Translations under genes and position numbers: made by a program
In this document: positions 52,230-61,508 of the stretch, piece by piece
Numbering within the stretch: position 1 is the first letter of the stretch
Layout: each line of letters opens with the position of its first letter
The notes under the pieces: model-generated
What the model saw: the letters and a program-made list of their open reading frames with translations, nothing else
Told to the model about the DNA's origin: nothing
Databases searched by the model: none
Virus record (IMG/VR): IMGVR_UViG_3300037804_000252
Span: 24,700-88,699 of that record
DNA from: a virus
Reading direction: 5' to 3' (one strand)
DNA length: 64,000 nt

Positions 52230-53308
52230 TATCCACCAGTTTTATCTTCACCTACAAATGCTTTAGCTACACCTTTACTACCCCACTTGTCTTTTCTTTT
52301 AACTTCTTTTCTATAATATGCTTTAAGTGATAACTTATCACCAGATGATGTGTTAATTGTAACAGTACCTTCCATTACTTTCTTTCTTGGTTTTGTTTTA
52401 CCAACAGCACTTACTTTATAAGTTACAGTTGTTACACCTGCACTTTGTTCAGTCCTTGCTGGTACTTTGAAAGAAGATGGAAATTCAATCCAATCTATAC
52501 CTTCCGATATTGTAAAAGTTTGTTCTTCGGTTGAGAAGTTAAAGAACGCAACACCCTTTTCACCATTCTTCCACTCAAAGTCATCATCGTTTTCAACATT
52601 AAAATAAATACCCTTTCTACCTTCATCTTTTACATCATTTGCTGATATCTTCCAACCACTATTTTCAGTTTGTTGAAAGAATCCATTTAATCCTTCTAAT
52701 GCGTTTTGTGCAGCGTTTTGTTTTTCTCTTTCTTCAGTTAATTCTTTTTGTACTCTGAACGATTCTTGTAATGCTTCAATTCTAGCAGTTAAAGAAACTC
52801 TTTCGATTGCTTCATTGATTGAGTTTTGTACTGCGTTTTGTAAATCAATTGTTGTTGTTGCAACTTGAGCATTAGCAATAGTTGCTTGTTCATCTGCAAC
52901 ATTTGCTTTTAATTTTTCATTATCTGCTTCTATTTTCAAAGATTCACTAACTATTTCTAATTCTGATACTTTAGCAGACAAATCATTGACCTCTACATTT
53001 AATTTTTGAACTTCTGCTGTTAAATCTTGAACCGATTGAGTTACTACATTATAAACTGAACGTAGTACTGTGTCTGGTCCTTGTACTGGTGTATTCGGTA
53101 TTAATTCAAATATACTTGTATCAATTGATTTTTTTAATTCTGATATGTCGTAGTTTGGTCTTGTCAGTTTTCCACTAATAACACCGTCACTCATATCTGA
53201 TTCTTTGAACAGACGCACTCCAGCAGAGTTTTTCTCGGTAATCACCAGAGAACCACTCTTCAAAATATCACCTACAAGGGCTTCATTTTTTAGACCAGTG
53301 TTTTTCAT
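52229..53308 (-). CDS. Coiled-coil plus Ig-like structural protein
   Basis: The 359-aa protein has a long heptad-rich helix between residues ~75 and 205 (VQDLTAEVQKLNVEVNDLSA onwards), which suggests a trimeric stalk. A beta domain follows (GVAFFNFSTEEQTFTISEGI, VTTVTYKVSAVGKTKPRKKV). It resembles a fibre or whisker-like element attached to the baseplate. Its stop and start overlaps with neighbours place it inside the wedge operon. No known family is recognised. Confidence 0.78.
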   Translation of the reverse strand: MKNTGLKNEALVGDILKSGSLVITEKNSAGVRLFKESDMSDGVISGKLTRPNYDISELKKSIDTSIFELIPNTPVQGPDTVLRSVYNVVTQSVQDLTAEVQKLNVEVNDLSAKVSELEIVSESLKIEADNEKLKANVADEQATIANAQVATTTIDLQNAVQNSINEAIERVSLTARIEALQESFRVQKELTEEREKQNAAQNALEGLNGFFQQTENSGWKISANDVKDEGRKGIYFNVENDDDFEWKNGEKGVAFFNFSTEEQTFTISEGIDWIEFPSSFKVPARTEQSAGVTTVTYKVSAVGKTKPRKKVMEGTVTINTSSGDKLSLKAYYRKEVKRKDKWGSKGVAKAFVGEDKTGG

Positions 53309-53309
53309 A

Positions 53310-54377
53310 TTAACTTACTATCATAAAGGTGTAGTCATCATCAAAATAGTGCGATACACCACTAACAACGACCTTAAACATAATTTTGTATACTCTATCT
53401 ACCTCCCAATTACTAAGGTTCAAATTAAAATAGTTCCCATTGGAGTCACAACTAATTTTAGTGTAATCACTAAATGGAACTATAACATCATCACTATGAT
53501 AATCTGAAATTTGGTAGTATGTTGTTTCTGGTAGTACATTACTTAATGTGTATTGTGCTGTTGAACTAAATGTTTTTATTGGATATAATTCTCTACCAAC
53601 TACTCTTATTTTAGGGGTTGTGTTTACCTTGTATTCTTTCTTAAAATTTTTAATTCCTACTTTTAGTTCTTCGGTATCTAATACAGACAAAGAACCTGTT
53701 GAGAAACTTGCATCATCCCAACCTACTCTTATCTTTGGTTGGTGAATTGTATTTGTTTCTTTACTGAATAATCTTAATATACCGTAATCATTTGTGTCAG
53801 TTTCTTTATCAAACGGAAACTTCAATATTATTCCATCGTTTGGAATAGAACCACTAATCCAATCATCCATTATATCTTTTATATCCATGTGTACATCATT
53901 CGTTTTGTATTCGAATAATTGAGTTGAATATACATTAGAATAAAATGTTCCACCCTTTCCTTCGTAAGAACCAGTTGAATTAGATTCAAATGAATTGTTA
54001 GGTAACCATCTTAGTGTTGAGTCACCCTCTCTATTGTTCCAAGTTACACCAGATGTTGTAATATCATCAAACCGAGTACCATTACCCATTTCCCAACTTT
54101 GTGAAATTGGATATGCTTGTAATGTAAATTCTAATGGTAGTTCTTCTGATTCAGTTTCCTTTAATATAAGGGTTGCGTCTGACATTGATACTGCTCCATT
54201 AGAGATACTCTCAGATAATGGTTCTATATCGAATTTAAGGAGTGTTCTCGACACATCCTTAACATTACCATAGTAAACCTTACTAACCTCTAATACCTCA
54301 TCTAAACCACAATTTTGGTTGGGTTGTTGTAAGTACACCGATGCATCTTTTGATGCTGTTAAAAAATAGTATGCCAT
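53310..54377 (-). CDS. DNRLRE-like beta-sandwich structural protein
   Basis: The 355-aa protein starts MAYYFLTASKDASVYLQQPN and continues with Asn-x-Gly, then VSRTLLKFDIEPL and an ATLILKETE strand. That is the order typical of DNRLRE carbohydrate-surface domains. QSWEMGNGTRFDDITTSGVT followed by WNNREG is the expected second signature. Such domains occur in surface and virion proteins and may bind glycans. A second beta domain makes up the last ~130 residues. It shares one base with the end of the gp6 gene, so it belongs to the wedge operon. Confidence 0.78.
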   Translation of the reverse strand: MAYYFLTASKDASVYLQQPNQNCGLDEVLEVSKVYYGNVKDVSRTLLKFDIEPLSESISNGAVSMSDATLILKETESEELPLEFTLQAYPISQSWEMGNGTRFDDITTSGVTWNNREGDSTLRWLPNNSFESNSTGSYEGKGGTFYSNVYSTQLFEYKTNDVHMDIKDIMDDWISGSIPNDGIILKFPFDKETDTNDYGILRLFSKETNTIHQPKIRVGWDDASFSTGSLSVLDTEELKVGIKNFKKEYKVNTTPKIRVVGRELYPIKTFSSTAQYTLSNVLPETTYYQISDYHSDDVIVPFSDYTKISCDSNGNYFNLNLSNWEVDRVYKIMFKVVVSGVSHYFDDDYTFMIVS

Positions 54378-56410
54378 TATCTTGCCCTCCCTTTTATATC
54401 CACATCTGGAAATTTAACTTCAAAAACTGATGGGTCTAAAGATGGATATACAATCTTATCTTTAGTTGCCGATTCTATGTTGTATGAATTTGGTGCGTAT
54501 CTACCACCACACTTATTTACAATCTTTAATTTTGGTACTGAACTAACTCCCTCTACATTTGCTACTACAAGTTCTAGTTCAGAAATATTAATAGTATTAT
54601 TAAAAGTCCAATCATCTATTTGAAAGTAATTTTTTAATTCAGAAATACAATCAGATAATACCTCACTTTTATTGTAGTCTTTGTAAGTAATAATTTCAAA
54701 CTCAACTCCTACGTTTATAACGAACCCATCTAAAATGTTTATTCCATCGGTTAGGATTTTATATTCATTCAAATATGTTTTAAGATTTTCTTTAACTGCT
54801 CTATTAAGAGAGGTAAGTCTTTTTGAATCATCATATCCTAGTAAATATAAGTTAATAGCAAATGGATTATTTTTTTCATTATCGTTTGATGTCTTACCAA
54901 TTAAAAATTGTCTAATTTCTTCTTGTATACTTTCTCTGTTTGGTTCTTCCTCATCTGGTTTGTCTACAAATGATTGTACTAAATCGGTAAATTCATTTAA
55001 TGCGTTTGGTGATGCAAGAATTGATGATGGTGAATTATTATCTAAACTACCATCAGATGTTGCATATGCTTTTGTAATCGAACCATACTTGACCGGCATA
55101 GATAATGTTCTAATTTGATAATCTTTAGCAGTTACTGCTCTATTTTGTGAACCAAAGTTTGCTAATGCGTTTTGTCTTATTTCTTCAACCGTTTCTCCGT
55201 CTCTACCACCACTACCAGGAATTTCATTATCAACTGCGATAGAAGTTTTTGCACTATTATAAATTGACAATTCAACAGGACTAAATAATTGAGTATCTTC
55301 TTCAAACTCAACCGAAGAAATGTTTGTTAGTACTCCTTTTTTAACATTTGACTCTACACCCCCTCCAACTAAATACTTTACGGTAATAGTTGTATTAGAT
55401 GGTGATGTTCCATATGTTTTAGTTTTTAAGAAGTTAGTTGAATCAAATGATGCTTCTAATTTAGAAATAGAATTGGGTAATCCTAATCCAACATTTTTTA
55501 AGGTTGGTATTAATGTTTCATCACTTGCTGATGGGTCACCACTACCAAACTGAATTGTTGTTGTACTATCACCATTTATTTTTTTAACAAATCGTTTTGG
55601 TGTCTTCAATGTAGTTAAGACATAAGGTACAGTTGTTTTGAATTGATATAAGTCAGGGTCATTGTTTTCTGTATTTGGATAATCGGTAAATATCATTTCT
55701 TGTCCAAGGTAAGGAACTTCATACCATTTATTTCCATTAGAATCTCTAACATCATATATGTCAATTACATCTGTATCAGAAATTTCTATTGTTCTAAATG
55801 GAGAATATCCACCAAACGAAAATTCTGCTGTTCTTACTTCTGCGGAAATTGCTTCAACATATTTTTTAACTAAATAAAAAGAAACTTCACCAGTCGTATT
55901 GTCAGTAGAATAAATTGTTACTTCTCTATCCGATGGGTCTGAAAAATCCACAACATCTTGTGTTATAAAATTATTTTCATTTTCATCTCTAACCTGCATT
56001 CCTTCTTTTATTTTTAGTAAATAATTTGAATCCACTGTGTTATCCACACCAGTTCCAATAGATGGAACTAATTGATAAACAGAAAGAGTTGTTACCGAAG
56101 GAGATGTTACTTTTGGTTTGTATCCTAAATATTGTGAAAGTGATATTACATTTTCAATATCTTCTGCGTGAACCATTAATGATTCTTTCAGTGTATCATC
56201 AATGTAGTAAGATAGTGAGTCACCAATATAAGATGCCATTTCTATGAACATCATACCTGGTGATGATTCATTAAAGTCAGAATAGGTAGTTGGGAAATAA
56301 GTTTTAGCAAACTCAATTAGATTTCCTCTAAATTGAGCAAAATCTTTATTAAGATACTTAATATCTTTACCCCTATTCTTAAAGTTTTTTGTTGATTTTG
56401 TTATTGCCAT
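54377..56410 (-). CDS. 6: Baseplate wedge protein (T4 gp6-like)
   Basis: The 677-aa protein is close to T4 gp6 (660 aa), the dimer that clamps wedges together around the hub. Characteristic segments are IKYLNKDFAQFRGNLIEFAK, YSDFNESSPGMMFIEMASYI, DSLSYYIDDTLKESLMVHAE and LSQYLGYKPKVTSPS near the N-terminus. Further features are NALANFGSQNRAVTAKDYQI, typical of the gpJ/gp6 family, and a C-terminal gpJ-like domain ending in KFPDVDIKGRAR. It follows the gp25 gene with a 5-nt gap and is the best-recognised wedge gene here. Confidence 0.93.
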   Translation of the reverse strand: MAITKSTKNFKNRGKDIKYLNKDFAQFRGNLIEFAKTYFPTTYSDFNESSPGMMFIEMASYIGDSLSYYIDDTLKESLMVHAEDIENVISLSQYLGYKPKVTSPSVTTLSVYQLVPSIGTGVDNTVDSNYLLKIKEGMQVRDENENNFITQDVVDFSDPSDREVTIYSTDNTTGEVSFYLVKKYVEAISAEVRTAEFSFGGYSPFRTIEISDTDVIDIYDVRDSNGNKWYEVPYLGQEMIFTDYPNTENNDPDLYQFKTTVPYVLTTLKTPKRFVKKINGDSTTTIQFGSGDPSASDETLIPTLKNVGLGLPNSISKLEASFDSTNFLKTKTYGTSPSNTTITVKYLVGGGVESNVKKGVLTNISSVEFEEDTQLFSPVELSIYNSAKTSIAVDNEIPGSGGRDGETVEEIRQNALANFGSQNRAVTAKDYQIRTLSMPVKYGSITKAYATSDGSLDNNSPSSILASPNALNEFTDLVQSFVDKPDEEEPNRESIQEEIRQFLIGKTSNDNEKNNPFAINLYLLGYDDSKRLTSLNRAVKENLKTYLNEYKILTDGINILDGFVINVGVEFEIITYKDYNKSEVLSDCISELKNYFQIDDWTFNNTINISELELVVANVEGVSSVPKLKIVNKCGGRYAPNSYNIESATKDKIVYPSLDPSVFEVKFPDVDIKGRAR

Positions 56411-56415
56411 AATTA

Positions 56416-56844
56416 TTACCCCTGTGTAGTGAATGTTACTTCATTCAAATCTATTGAGTTTCCTACTCTAAATTTTATTGAAACATTTACTTTATTACTA
56501 TCTTTAAGTTCATCCGTTTGTTCAATGTCTATTTCATCTATATTAACAAATGGTAACCATTGAGAAATACTATCTTCTATTGTTGATTGTATCTTTTCTT
56601 CTAAGTCATCTACATTTTGTTCAAATAATAATTCTTGCAGTCCACTTCCAAATTGAGGTTGCATAATTCGTTCACCTCGTTTAGTAAGAAGTAAATTTTT
56701 TATATTAGATTTAACTTGCTCAAATGTTGTAAAGGTTTGTTGAAAAGCAGTATTACCAATTTGTATTGGTAATGATATACCAATAGCATAATTACTATAC
56801 TCTTTAGTATCTTTTACTATTTTTGAACCTAACTCTATTGCCAT
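56416..56844 (-). CDS. 25: Baseplate wedge protein gp25 (GPW/gp25 family)
   Basis: The 142-aa protein has the family core VKSNIKNLLLTKRGERIMQP followed by QFGSGLQELLFEQN, and ends with a beta strand region. GPW/gp25 proteins start sheath assembly on the wedge and share a fold with sheath C-termini. The length matches T4 gp25 (132 aa). Its neighbours, with gp6 downstream, confirm the assignment. Confidence 0.92.
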   Translation of the reverse strand: MAIELGSKIVKDTKEYSNYAIGISLPIQIGNTAFQQTFTTFEQVKSNIKNLLLTKRGERIMQPQFGSGLQELLFEQNVDDLEEKIQSTIEDSISQWLPFVNIDEIDIEQTDELKDSNKVNVSIKFRVGNSIDLNEVTFTTQG

Positions 56845-56850
56845 GATATA

Positions 56851-57384
56851 TTACATTCCTGGTCTCCATGGACCTTTCTTTTTTTCCATTGCTTTAATAA
56901 GTTCTGAATTATCTCTATTCAAAACTCTATCCAAACCTGCTAATCCAGTTGTAACTCCTAAACCTTGCTTTTTAGGTCCTCCTGGTTGCATATCCCCATA
57001 TCCCATTTTTTGTGCTATACTTTGAGCACCTAATGTGTGTGTTGATGATGTGTCAAACTTCATTGTACCAGATGATACTTCAGTTGGTGCACCAGTATAT
57101 GTTTGTGCGTCTGAAGTACTAAATGGTTTTGTTTGTTGTAACACTTCATTCAATACAGGATTGTTGCTTAACTTTTTATTTGTATGAATTGGTTGTTCTG
57201 AAACTTCCTCTTCCATAAATGTTGGTTGTTTTGGTGTTGAAATTGCTTGTTTAAGTTGTTTGTTTTCTTTTAACAACTTTGCCATTTCTTTCTTTACACC
57301 TTCCTTAACCAGTTTAGGAATAATCGTTTTGATTTCTTCCTTAACTATAATTTGTATTGCTTTAACTAATTTATCAGTATCCAT
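56851..57384 (-). CDS. Unknown baseplate-operon protein
   Basis: The 177-aa protein has an amphipathic Lys-rich helix of about 50 residues (LVKAIQIIVKEEIKTIIPKL onwards), then a polar middle. It ends in a Gly-rich signature with MGYGDMQPGGPKKQG and LAGLDRVLNRDNSELI, closing KKKGPWRPGM. It is probably an accessory of the wedge or hub. No family is recognised. A late-type box and an AAAGGAAAA ribosome site precede the start. Confidence 0.75.
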   Translation of the reverse strand: MDTDKLVKAIQIIVKEEIKTIIPKLVKEGVKKEMAKLLKENKQLKQAISTPKQPTFMEEEVSEQPIHTNKKLSNNPVLNEVLQQTKPFSTSDAQTYTGAPTEVSSGTMKFDTSSTHTLGAQSIAQKMGYGDMQPGGPKKQGLGVTTGLAGLDRVLNRDNSELIKAMEKKKGPWRPGM

Positions 57385-57407
57385 CGTATAAAATGTTTTC
57401 CTTTCTA

Positions 57408-57415
57408 TATAAATA
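57408..57415 (-). promoter_or_regulatory. Late-type promoter box TATTTATA
   Basis: TATTTATA on the coding strand, 23 nt before the start at 57384. It could begin the gp25-gp6 wedge transcript. Confidence 0.5.
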
Positions 57416-57437
57416 TTTGTTTTAGGTTTTTTCGTTT

Positions 57438-58292
57438 TTAATCACAATGTACATCTTCTGCTATTAGTTGTCTTCTAAAGTCATTGATGTACTGGTCTAC
57501 ATTAAATGCATAAAGTTCATCATCTGGTAGTGATGCTTTTACTACATTTTGTAATGAGGTATCTCCACTGAGTAAATCGGTTACACTATCATCTTCTACA
57601 TATTCAGTTTGTGTATTTGATAATTGATTCAATTCAGAAACAACATCACTATCCGATTGTTGGATTACAGGTGGTTCACTTCCATCTTGAGATGGAAAGT
57701 TTATATTTGGAATAGGAATAGATGGTGGTACTATATACCCACTCCACACTATAACACCAGGTGATGGTATTGGTGATGGTACTGATGGGTATAATGATGT
57801 TGTTTGTATAATTCCACTAATTGAAAACAAGTGTACAATTGCTGCTAATACAAACATATTAACCATTATAATTTGTTTACTAGCAGGTTTAATTGGTGGA
57901 TATATAGGCCAAACACCTGGTGATGTTACGATATTAGAGTTTACTTGTAAATTTTGTATCGAACCTGGAGCAGGTATTAGTGGTATTGGGAATGGTCTCA
58001 TTTGTGCTCCTGACCAATATGCTTTGACCCCATTACCAAATTCGTTTACCAAAGAAAACGGGGCACCAGGTGGAGAGGTTACTCCCTTTAACAATGCTGC
58101 TCTAAAAAGAGTTTTCATTATTTCTAAATTACCTGTTTGAATTGATTCTAAATTAATAAAATCCTTTCCTCGTTTTACTGCGGCATCATATTCAGTTGCC
58201 CAAACAGTTGCAACCTCATTTATATCCAATGAGGGGTTTCTGTTTGGATTAGTTTTTCGTAGTACATTCCGTGTGAATAAAGACCAAGACAT
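57438..58292 (-). CDS. Pro-rich hydrophobic structural protein, unknown
   Basis: The 284-aa protein has a helical N-terminal part (YDAAVKRGKDFINLESIQTG; IMKTLFRAALLKG). A central Pro-rich region follows, with one strongly hydrophobic segment, IIMVNMFVLAAIVHLFSISG (about residues 142-161). The C-terminus is acidic, ending in FRRQLIAEDVHCD. The hydrophobic segment could enter the host membrane during DNA injection or be buried in the hub. It lies between hub and wedge genes with close spacing. Confidence 0.75.
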   Translation of the reverse strand: MSWSLFTRNVLRKTNPNRNPSLDINEVATVWATEYDAAVKRGKDFINLESIQTGNLEIMKTLFRAALLKGVTSPPGAPFSLVNEFGNGVKAYWSGAQMRPFPIPLIPAPGSIQNLQVNSNIVTSPGVWPIYPPIKPASKQIIMVNMFVLAAIVHLFSISGIIQTTSLYPSVPSPIPSPGVIVWSGYIVPPSIPIPNINFPSQDGSEPPVIQQSDSDVVSELNQLSNTQTEYVEDDSVTDLLSGDTSLQNVVKASLPDDELYAFNVDQYINDFRRQLIAEDVHCD

Positions 58293-58297
58293 TTTTT

Positions 58298-58714
58298 TTA
58301 ATTTATTAAATCTGTTGGGTTTGGTACTTCAGGTATTGGAGGTAAATCTGGAATATTTGGTATACTCGGAATCTCCGGTATTGGTGGTAAGTTAGGTGGG
58401 GTTGGTGGTTTTGGTAACCCCTTTTTCTTTTTAGGATTTTCGGGTGGAGTTTCCACCTTTTGTTTTCTTCGTTTAGGAAAACTAGGTAAAGGTATTTTAG
58501 GTAACTTTGGTAACTTAGGTTTTTGTATTTTAGGTAACTCAGGAACCTCAGGTAGTGTGGTGGGTATTGAACTTACAACATCACCAACTTGTCCTGTTAC
58601 ACCAGATATATCACTAATTACATTACCTGCTGCACCAGTAGCAGCATCAGTAATACCACCAGTGGTTTCTCTTACTGAACCCAATCTTCCCTTTAAGTCA
58701 TCGTTTATTGCCAT
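58298..58714 (-). CDS. Proline-rich small protein of the hub region
   Basis: The 138-aa protein begins with a helical Gly/Ala/Ser region and then becomes a run of Pro-Lys and Pro-x-Ile-Pro repeats (LPKLPKIPLPSFPKRRKQK, then PPIPEIPSIPNIPDLPPIP). This should form an extended, rigid polyproline helix. It directly follows the gp5-like gene with a 1-nt gap. A tape, plug or linker role in the tail hub is possible. There is no recognised family. Confidence 0.75.
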   Translation of the reverse strand: MAINDDLKGRLGSVRETTGGITDAATGAAGNVISDISGVTGQVGDVVSSIPTTLPEVPELPKIQKPKLPKLPKIPLPSFPKRRKQKVETPPENPKKKKGLPKPPTPPNLPPIPEIPSIPNIPDLPPIPEVPNPTDLIN

Positions 58715-58715
58715 A

Positions 58716-59939
58716 CTATTTTAATTGTACTGTCTTACTTAGTGCGTTGTTTAATTCTAGAATTAGTGAATTTAATCGTGTTTTATTAGTTGCACCAGGT
58801 GCAGTTTGTCCTGCGGGAGTAATCATTATTTGTTGACCTACTATTTCCATAAACTCCCTAAGAATATCCAATAGAACATTTCCCTTTAATGCAAAATCTA
58901 ATTCACCATCAGTTCCTAAATTAATTTTACCATTACCAATGTCAATACTAAATACTCTATCTTTGGTATCAACGAATATGTTGTTATCTGTGGTTATATT
59001 AATACCATTAGTTGCGTCTAAAGAAAGTTTCCCATCGGTTATCATTCCAATGTTTCTTTTTCCAACAATAATCATATCTTCGGTTTTTGCTGAAAGTATA
59101 ACTCTATCCGAATTTAATAATATTTGATTTCCTATCAACTCAGATGGGTAATCGTAAAATGATTCAAATACGTTGGTAGTTGGTAATGTGTAATTTAACT
59201 TTTTTTCTCCACTACTTAATGCAATTATACTACCATCAGTATTGATATCTTCTTCAGTAGAACTTGAAACTGCTTTTTTAAGAGATTCTGGGTTTTCACC
59301 ATTTCTAATTATAATACTCGGAGAAAATGTATTCTTGGAATTATTAAATCCACTGAGTCTAATTGATTGACCAAAACGAGATTCCATTAAACTATCTCCT
59401 TCATACAATCTTAGTTTGTGTATTATACTCCCTTTTGGTAAAGTGGTAAAATAATCACCATAACCATCATAAGAAGTTTGATTATTAGTTCCAGATGCTC
59501 TTGGGATTTTTGTCTTTTGAACGTTACTATAATTTTTAGAATTTGAAGTACCCTTAGAATCACCAGAGGGAAATTTTGTACTAATTAAATTTGGTATTGC
59601 ATTTACAAGTGGAGTTGCTTCATCAGCAAGTCTTGTATAATAGTAATCTCCAGAATTTTCGTAAATAAAAACCTGCTCGTTTCGTGTAGGAACAGTATTA
59701 ACATTTTTATTTACAGGATATGCGATTGGAAGTAGTGCATCGGGTGTTGTTTTATCAGTAAGTAATCTAAATTGAACTGCTCCGATAGCAAAAGTTCCTT
59801 GTATATGTTTAGACCTTAGTAGTTCATCCGTTTCTTCTAATATAACTTTATAAACCACACCTTGATTAGAAACTGGTTTAGGAGTTATATTGGTTGATAG
59901 TGTATTAGATGTTGATATTCTTCCAGCTGCTAACCCCAT
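58716..59939 (-). CDS. Baseplate hub/needle protein, gp5/VgrG-like without lysozyme
   Basis: The 407-aa protein resembles the needle part of T4 gp5. An OB-fold-like region includes VPTRNEQVFIYENSGDYYYT, and YEGDSLMESRFGQSIRLSG is a motif I associate with such hub proteins in T4-like phages. From ~270 a series of short beta strands follows (VILSAKTEDMIIVGKRNIGM; INITTDNNIFVDTKD; KINLGTDGELDF), as expected for a triple-stranded beta-helix tip. No lysozyme domain is present, unlike T4 gp5 (575 aa). The cell-wall enzyme must be elsewhere or absent. It leads the hub and wedge genes. Confidence 0.82.
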   Translation of the reverse strand: MGLAAGRISTSNTLSTNITPKPVSNQGVVYKVILEETDELLRSKHIQGTFAIGAVQFRLLTDKTTPDALLPIAYPVNKNVNTVPTRNEQVFIYENSGDYYYTRLADEATPLVNAIPNLISTKFPSGDSKGTSNSKNYSNVQKTKIPRASGTNNQTSYDGYGDYFTTLPKGSIIHKLRLYEGDSLMESRFGQSIRLSGFNNSKNTFSPSIIIRNGENPESLKKAVSSSTEEDINTDGSIIALSSGEKKLNYTLPTTNVFESFYDYPSELIGNQILLNSDRVILSAKTEDMIIVGKRNIGMITDGKLSLDATNGINITTDNNIFVDTKDRVFSIDIGNGKINLGTDGELDFALKGNVLLDILREFMEIVGQQIMITPAGQTAPGATNKTRLNSLILELNNALSKTVQLK

Positions 59940-59940
59940 C

Positions 59941-60336
59941 TTAACTTTCTATTTTTTGTTTTACTTCCTCTATTTCATTTTGAATATCATCGATTTTTGC
60001 AACTTCATCTTGAACTTGTTCAATCTCTGAAAGTAATTGTTCTCTTTCGGCATCCGTAAGATATCCAGTATCTCCTTCTGATTTTTGATTGGATGCAATA
60101 ATTCTTTGTGCGATAGTTGCTAACTTAACCAACTGGTCATCGTTACGAACTGATGTATCAATTAAGTCTTTGATGACTGGACCTAAGATTCCCATATCAC
60201 CATTATGCCTAATCATTTTTCTGATTTCAAAAATTACTTCTGAAATGTGTTTCTTTTTATTTATTTGATTGTTGTAGATATCCTCAAACAACCCACTAAG
60301 GTTTTTTCCTGGGAATAATTCGAAATCTGTTGCCAT
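59941..60336 (-). CDS. Small coiled-coil protein upstream of the hub gene
   Basis: The 131-aa protein contains a conserved-looking helical core (HISEVIFEIRKMIRHNGDMG; IKDLIDTSVRNDDQLVKLAT) and a C-terminal coiled coil (REQLLSEIEQVQDEVAKIDD). It sits 1 nt before the gp5-like gene and has a late-type box 28 nt upstream. An assembly chaperone or hub accessory is a reasonable guess; the family is not recognised. Confidence 0.76.
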   Translation of the reverse strand: MATDFELFPGKNLSGLFEDIYNNQINKKKHISEVIFEIRKMIRHNGDMGILGPVIKDLIDTSVRNDDQLVKLATIAQRIIASNQKSEGDTGYLTDAEREQLLSEIEQVQDEVAKIDDIQNEIEEVKQKIES

Positions 60337-60364
60337 AATTAGTTTATCAATATTGTGTTCAATA

Positions 60365-60372
60365 TATAAATA
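60365..60372 (-). promoter_or_regulatory. Late-type promoter box TATTTATA
   Basis: TATTTATA on the coding strand, 28 nt before the start at 60336, in the gap after the 176-aa gene. It could start the hub transcript. Confidence 0.5.
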
Positions 60373-60394
60373 TCAATAAACAAAAAAGTGGGTT

Positions 60395-60925
60395 TTATTT
60401 GTTCTTATAGAAGTACTCAAGAATATCCTTTTCCAACATATAATCCATTACAAAGTTATCACCATACATAATACTGGTAAATGTTCCTGTACCTTCTTCG
60501 GTAATTTCAATTACATAGTCTACCTCATTATAAGTAACCTCATAACTTTCGGATTTTCTAACTCGTTTAATACTCCTATGTTCATCGGTTCTTTCAATAA
60601 CTTCCCTATCACTTAAATCGGGAACATTAATAAGTTTGGTTACACACTTAGCATAATTCGTTTTAAGAGTGTCTACGAAGAAGATATCATTCATACTACT
60701 CATTAGATACAATCGTTGTTTAGAATCCAAACCACCTGCCTTAAAATTACCTGTGAACTGAACGATGGGTAGTTTTAATAAAAAGTTTTGTGTATCTTCT
60801 CGTAGGGTATTAAAATCTACGATAGAACTGATATGATGTGGTTCTGATACTTCTCTATCAAATGGTATGGATAATACATCATAGTAAGTTTCCACACTAA
60901 CTTTATCTATGATTTGAGAACTCAT
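60395..60925 (-). CDS. Unknown alpha/beta protein
   Basis: The 176-aa protein is soluble-looking, with VETYYDVLSIPFDREVSEPH near the start and a middle containing KAGGLDSKQRLYLMSSMNDI. The C-terminal half has alternating strands (YEVTYNEVDYVIEITEEGTG) and ends in YMLEKDILEYFYKNK. It could be the T4 gp26/gp51-type hub helper by position, but there is no sequence evidence. It follows the coiled-coil membrane protein by 2 nt. Confidence 0.74.
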   Translation of the reverse strand: MSSQIIDKVSVETYYDVLSIPFDREVSEPHHISSIVDFNTLREDTQNFLLKLPIVQFTGNFKAGGLDSKQRLYLMSSMNDIFFVDTLKTNYAKCVTKLINVPDLSDREVIERTDEHRSIKRVRKSESYEVTYNEVDYVIEITEEGTGTFTSIMYGDNFVMDYMLEKDILEYFYKNK

Positions 60926-60927
60926 CT

Positions 60928-61500
60928 TTATTCTTTTTCAGTTGCGTACTTTACACCCATAATCGTACCAACGATTGAGAATGCGTTAGTTAAGAGAATA
61001 CCGAACATATTACTCCAAGTAGAACCTATGATTTGTGTATCAGTACCAGAAATTAATGCTAAACCATACATAACAGTTGTAAGAACACCAACACCAACAA
61101 TTACATAAAGTGCAACTTTTACAATTGTACTGATTAACTCAAATTGTGTTTTCTTTTGCATTAGTTCCAAATCTTCTAATGCTTTATCCTTTCCTTCTTC
61201 GGCTTCTTCTTTCAGTTGGTTTGCTTCTTCCAATGCTACTTTGAGTTCTTCCATCAAAGCATCATTTTCTTCTTGTTTAGCAACTAACTCTTTGTTTTGT
61301 TTTTGAACTTGTTTGGTAACTTGTAATCTTTTTCTACGAGCAGTAGAATCCTTTTCTTTACATAATTTAAGGTATTCCTCAAACTCGGTATCCCCATCGG
61401 GTGCTTTTAAGAGTTTAAGGAAATTTCCTTCAACATAAACTTTCTTTTTCTTAACAACACCTAATAGGATATCTCTGGTATGTTTCGTAACCTCAATCAT
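60928..61500 (-). CDS. Coiled-coil membrane protein with two C-terminal TM segments
   Basis: The 190-aa protein has a short N-terminal domain (TRDILLGVVKKKKVYVEGNF), then a long charged coiled coil (~55-115). Two hydrophobic segments follow: STIVKVALYVIVGVGVLTTV and the stretch from SNMFGILLTNAFSIVGTIMG. Membrane proteins of this size in phages include holins and superinfection-exclusion factors, but the coiled coil is unusual for a holin. Its position just downstream of the histidine kinase and receiver genes makes a role in the same membrane-linked process possible. Confidence 0.78.
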   Translation of the reverse strand: MIEVTKHTRDILLGVVKKKKVYVEGNFLKLLKAPDGDTEFEEYLKLCKEKDSTARRKRLQVTKQVQKQNKELVAKQEENDALMEELKVALEEANQLKEEAEEGKDKALEDLELMQKKTQFELISTIVKVALYVIVGVGVLTTVMYGLALISGTDTQIIGSTWSNMFGILLTNAFSIVGTIMGVKYATEKE

Positions 61501-61508
61501 TGTAAAAC

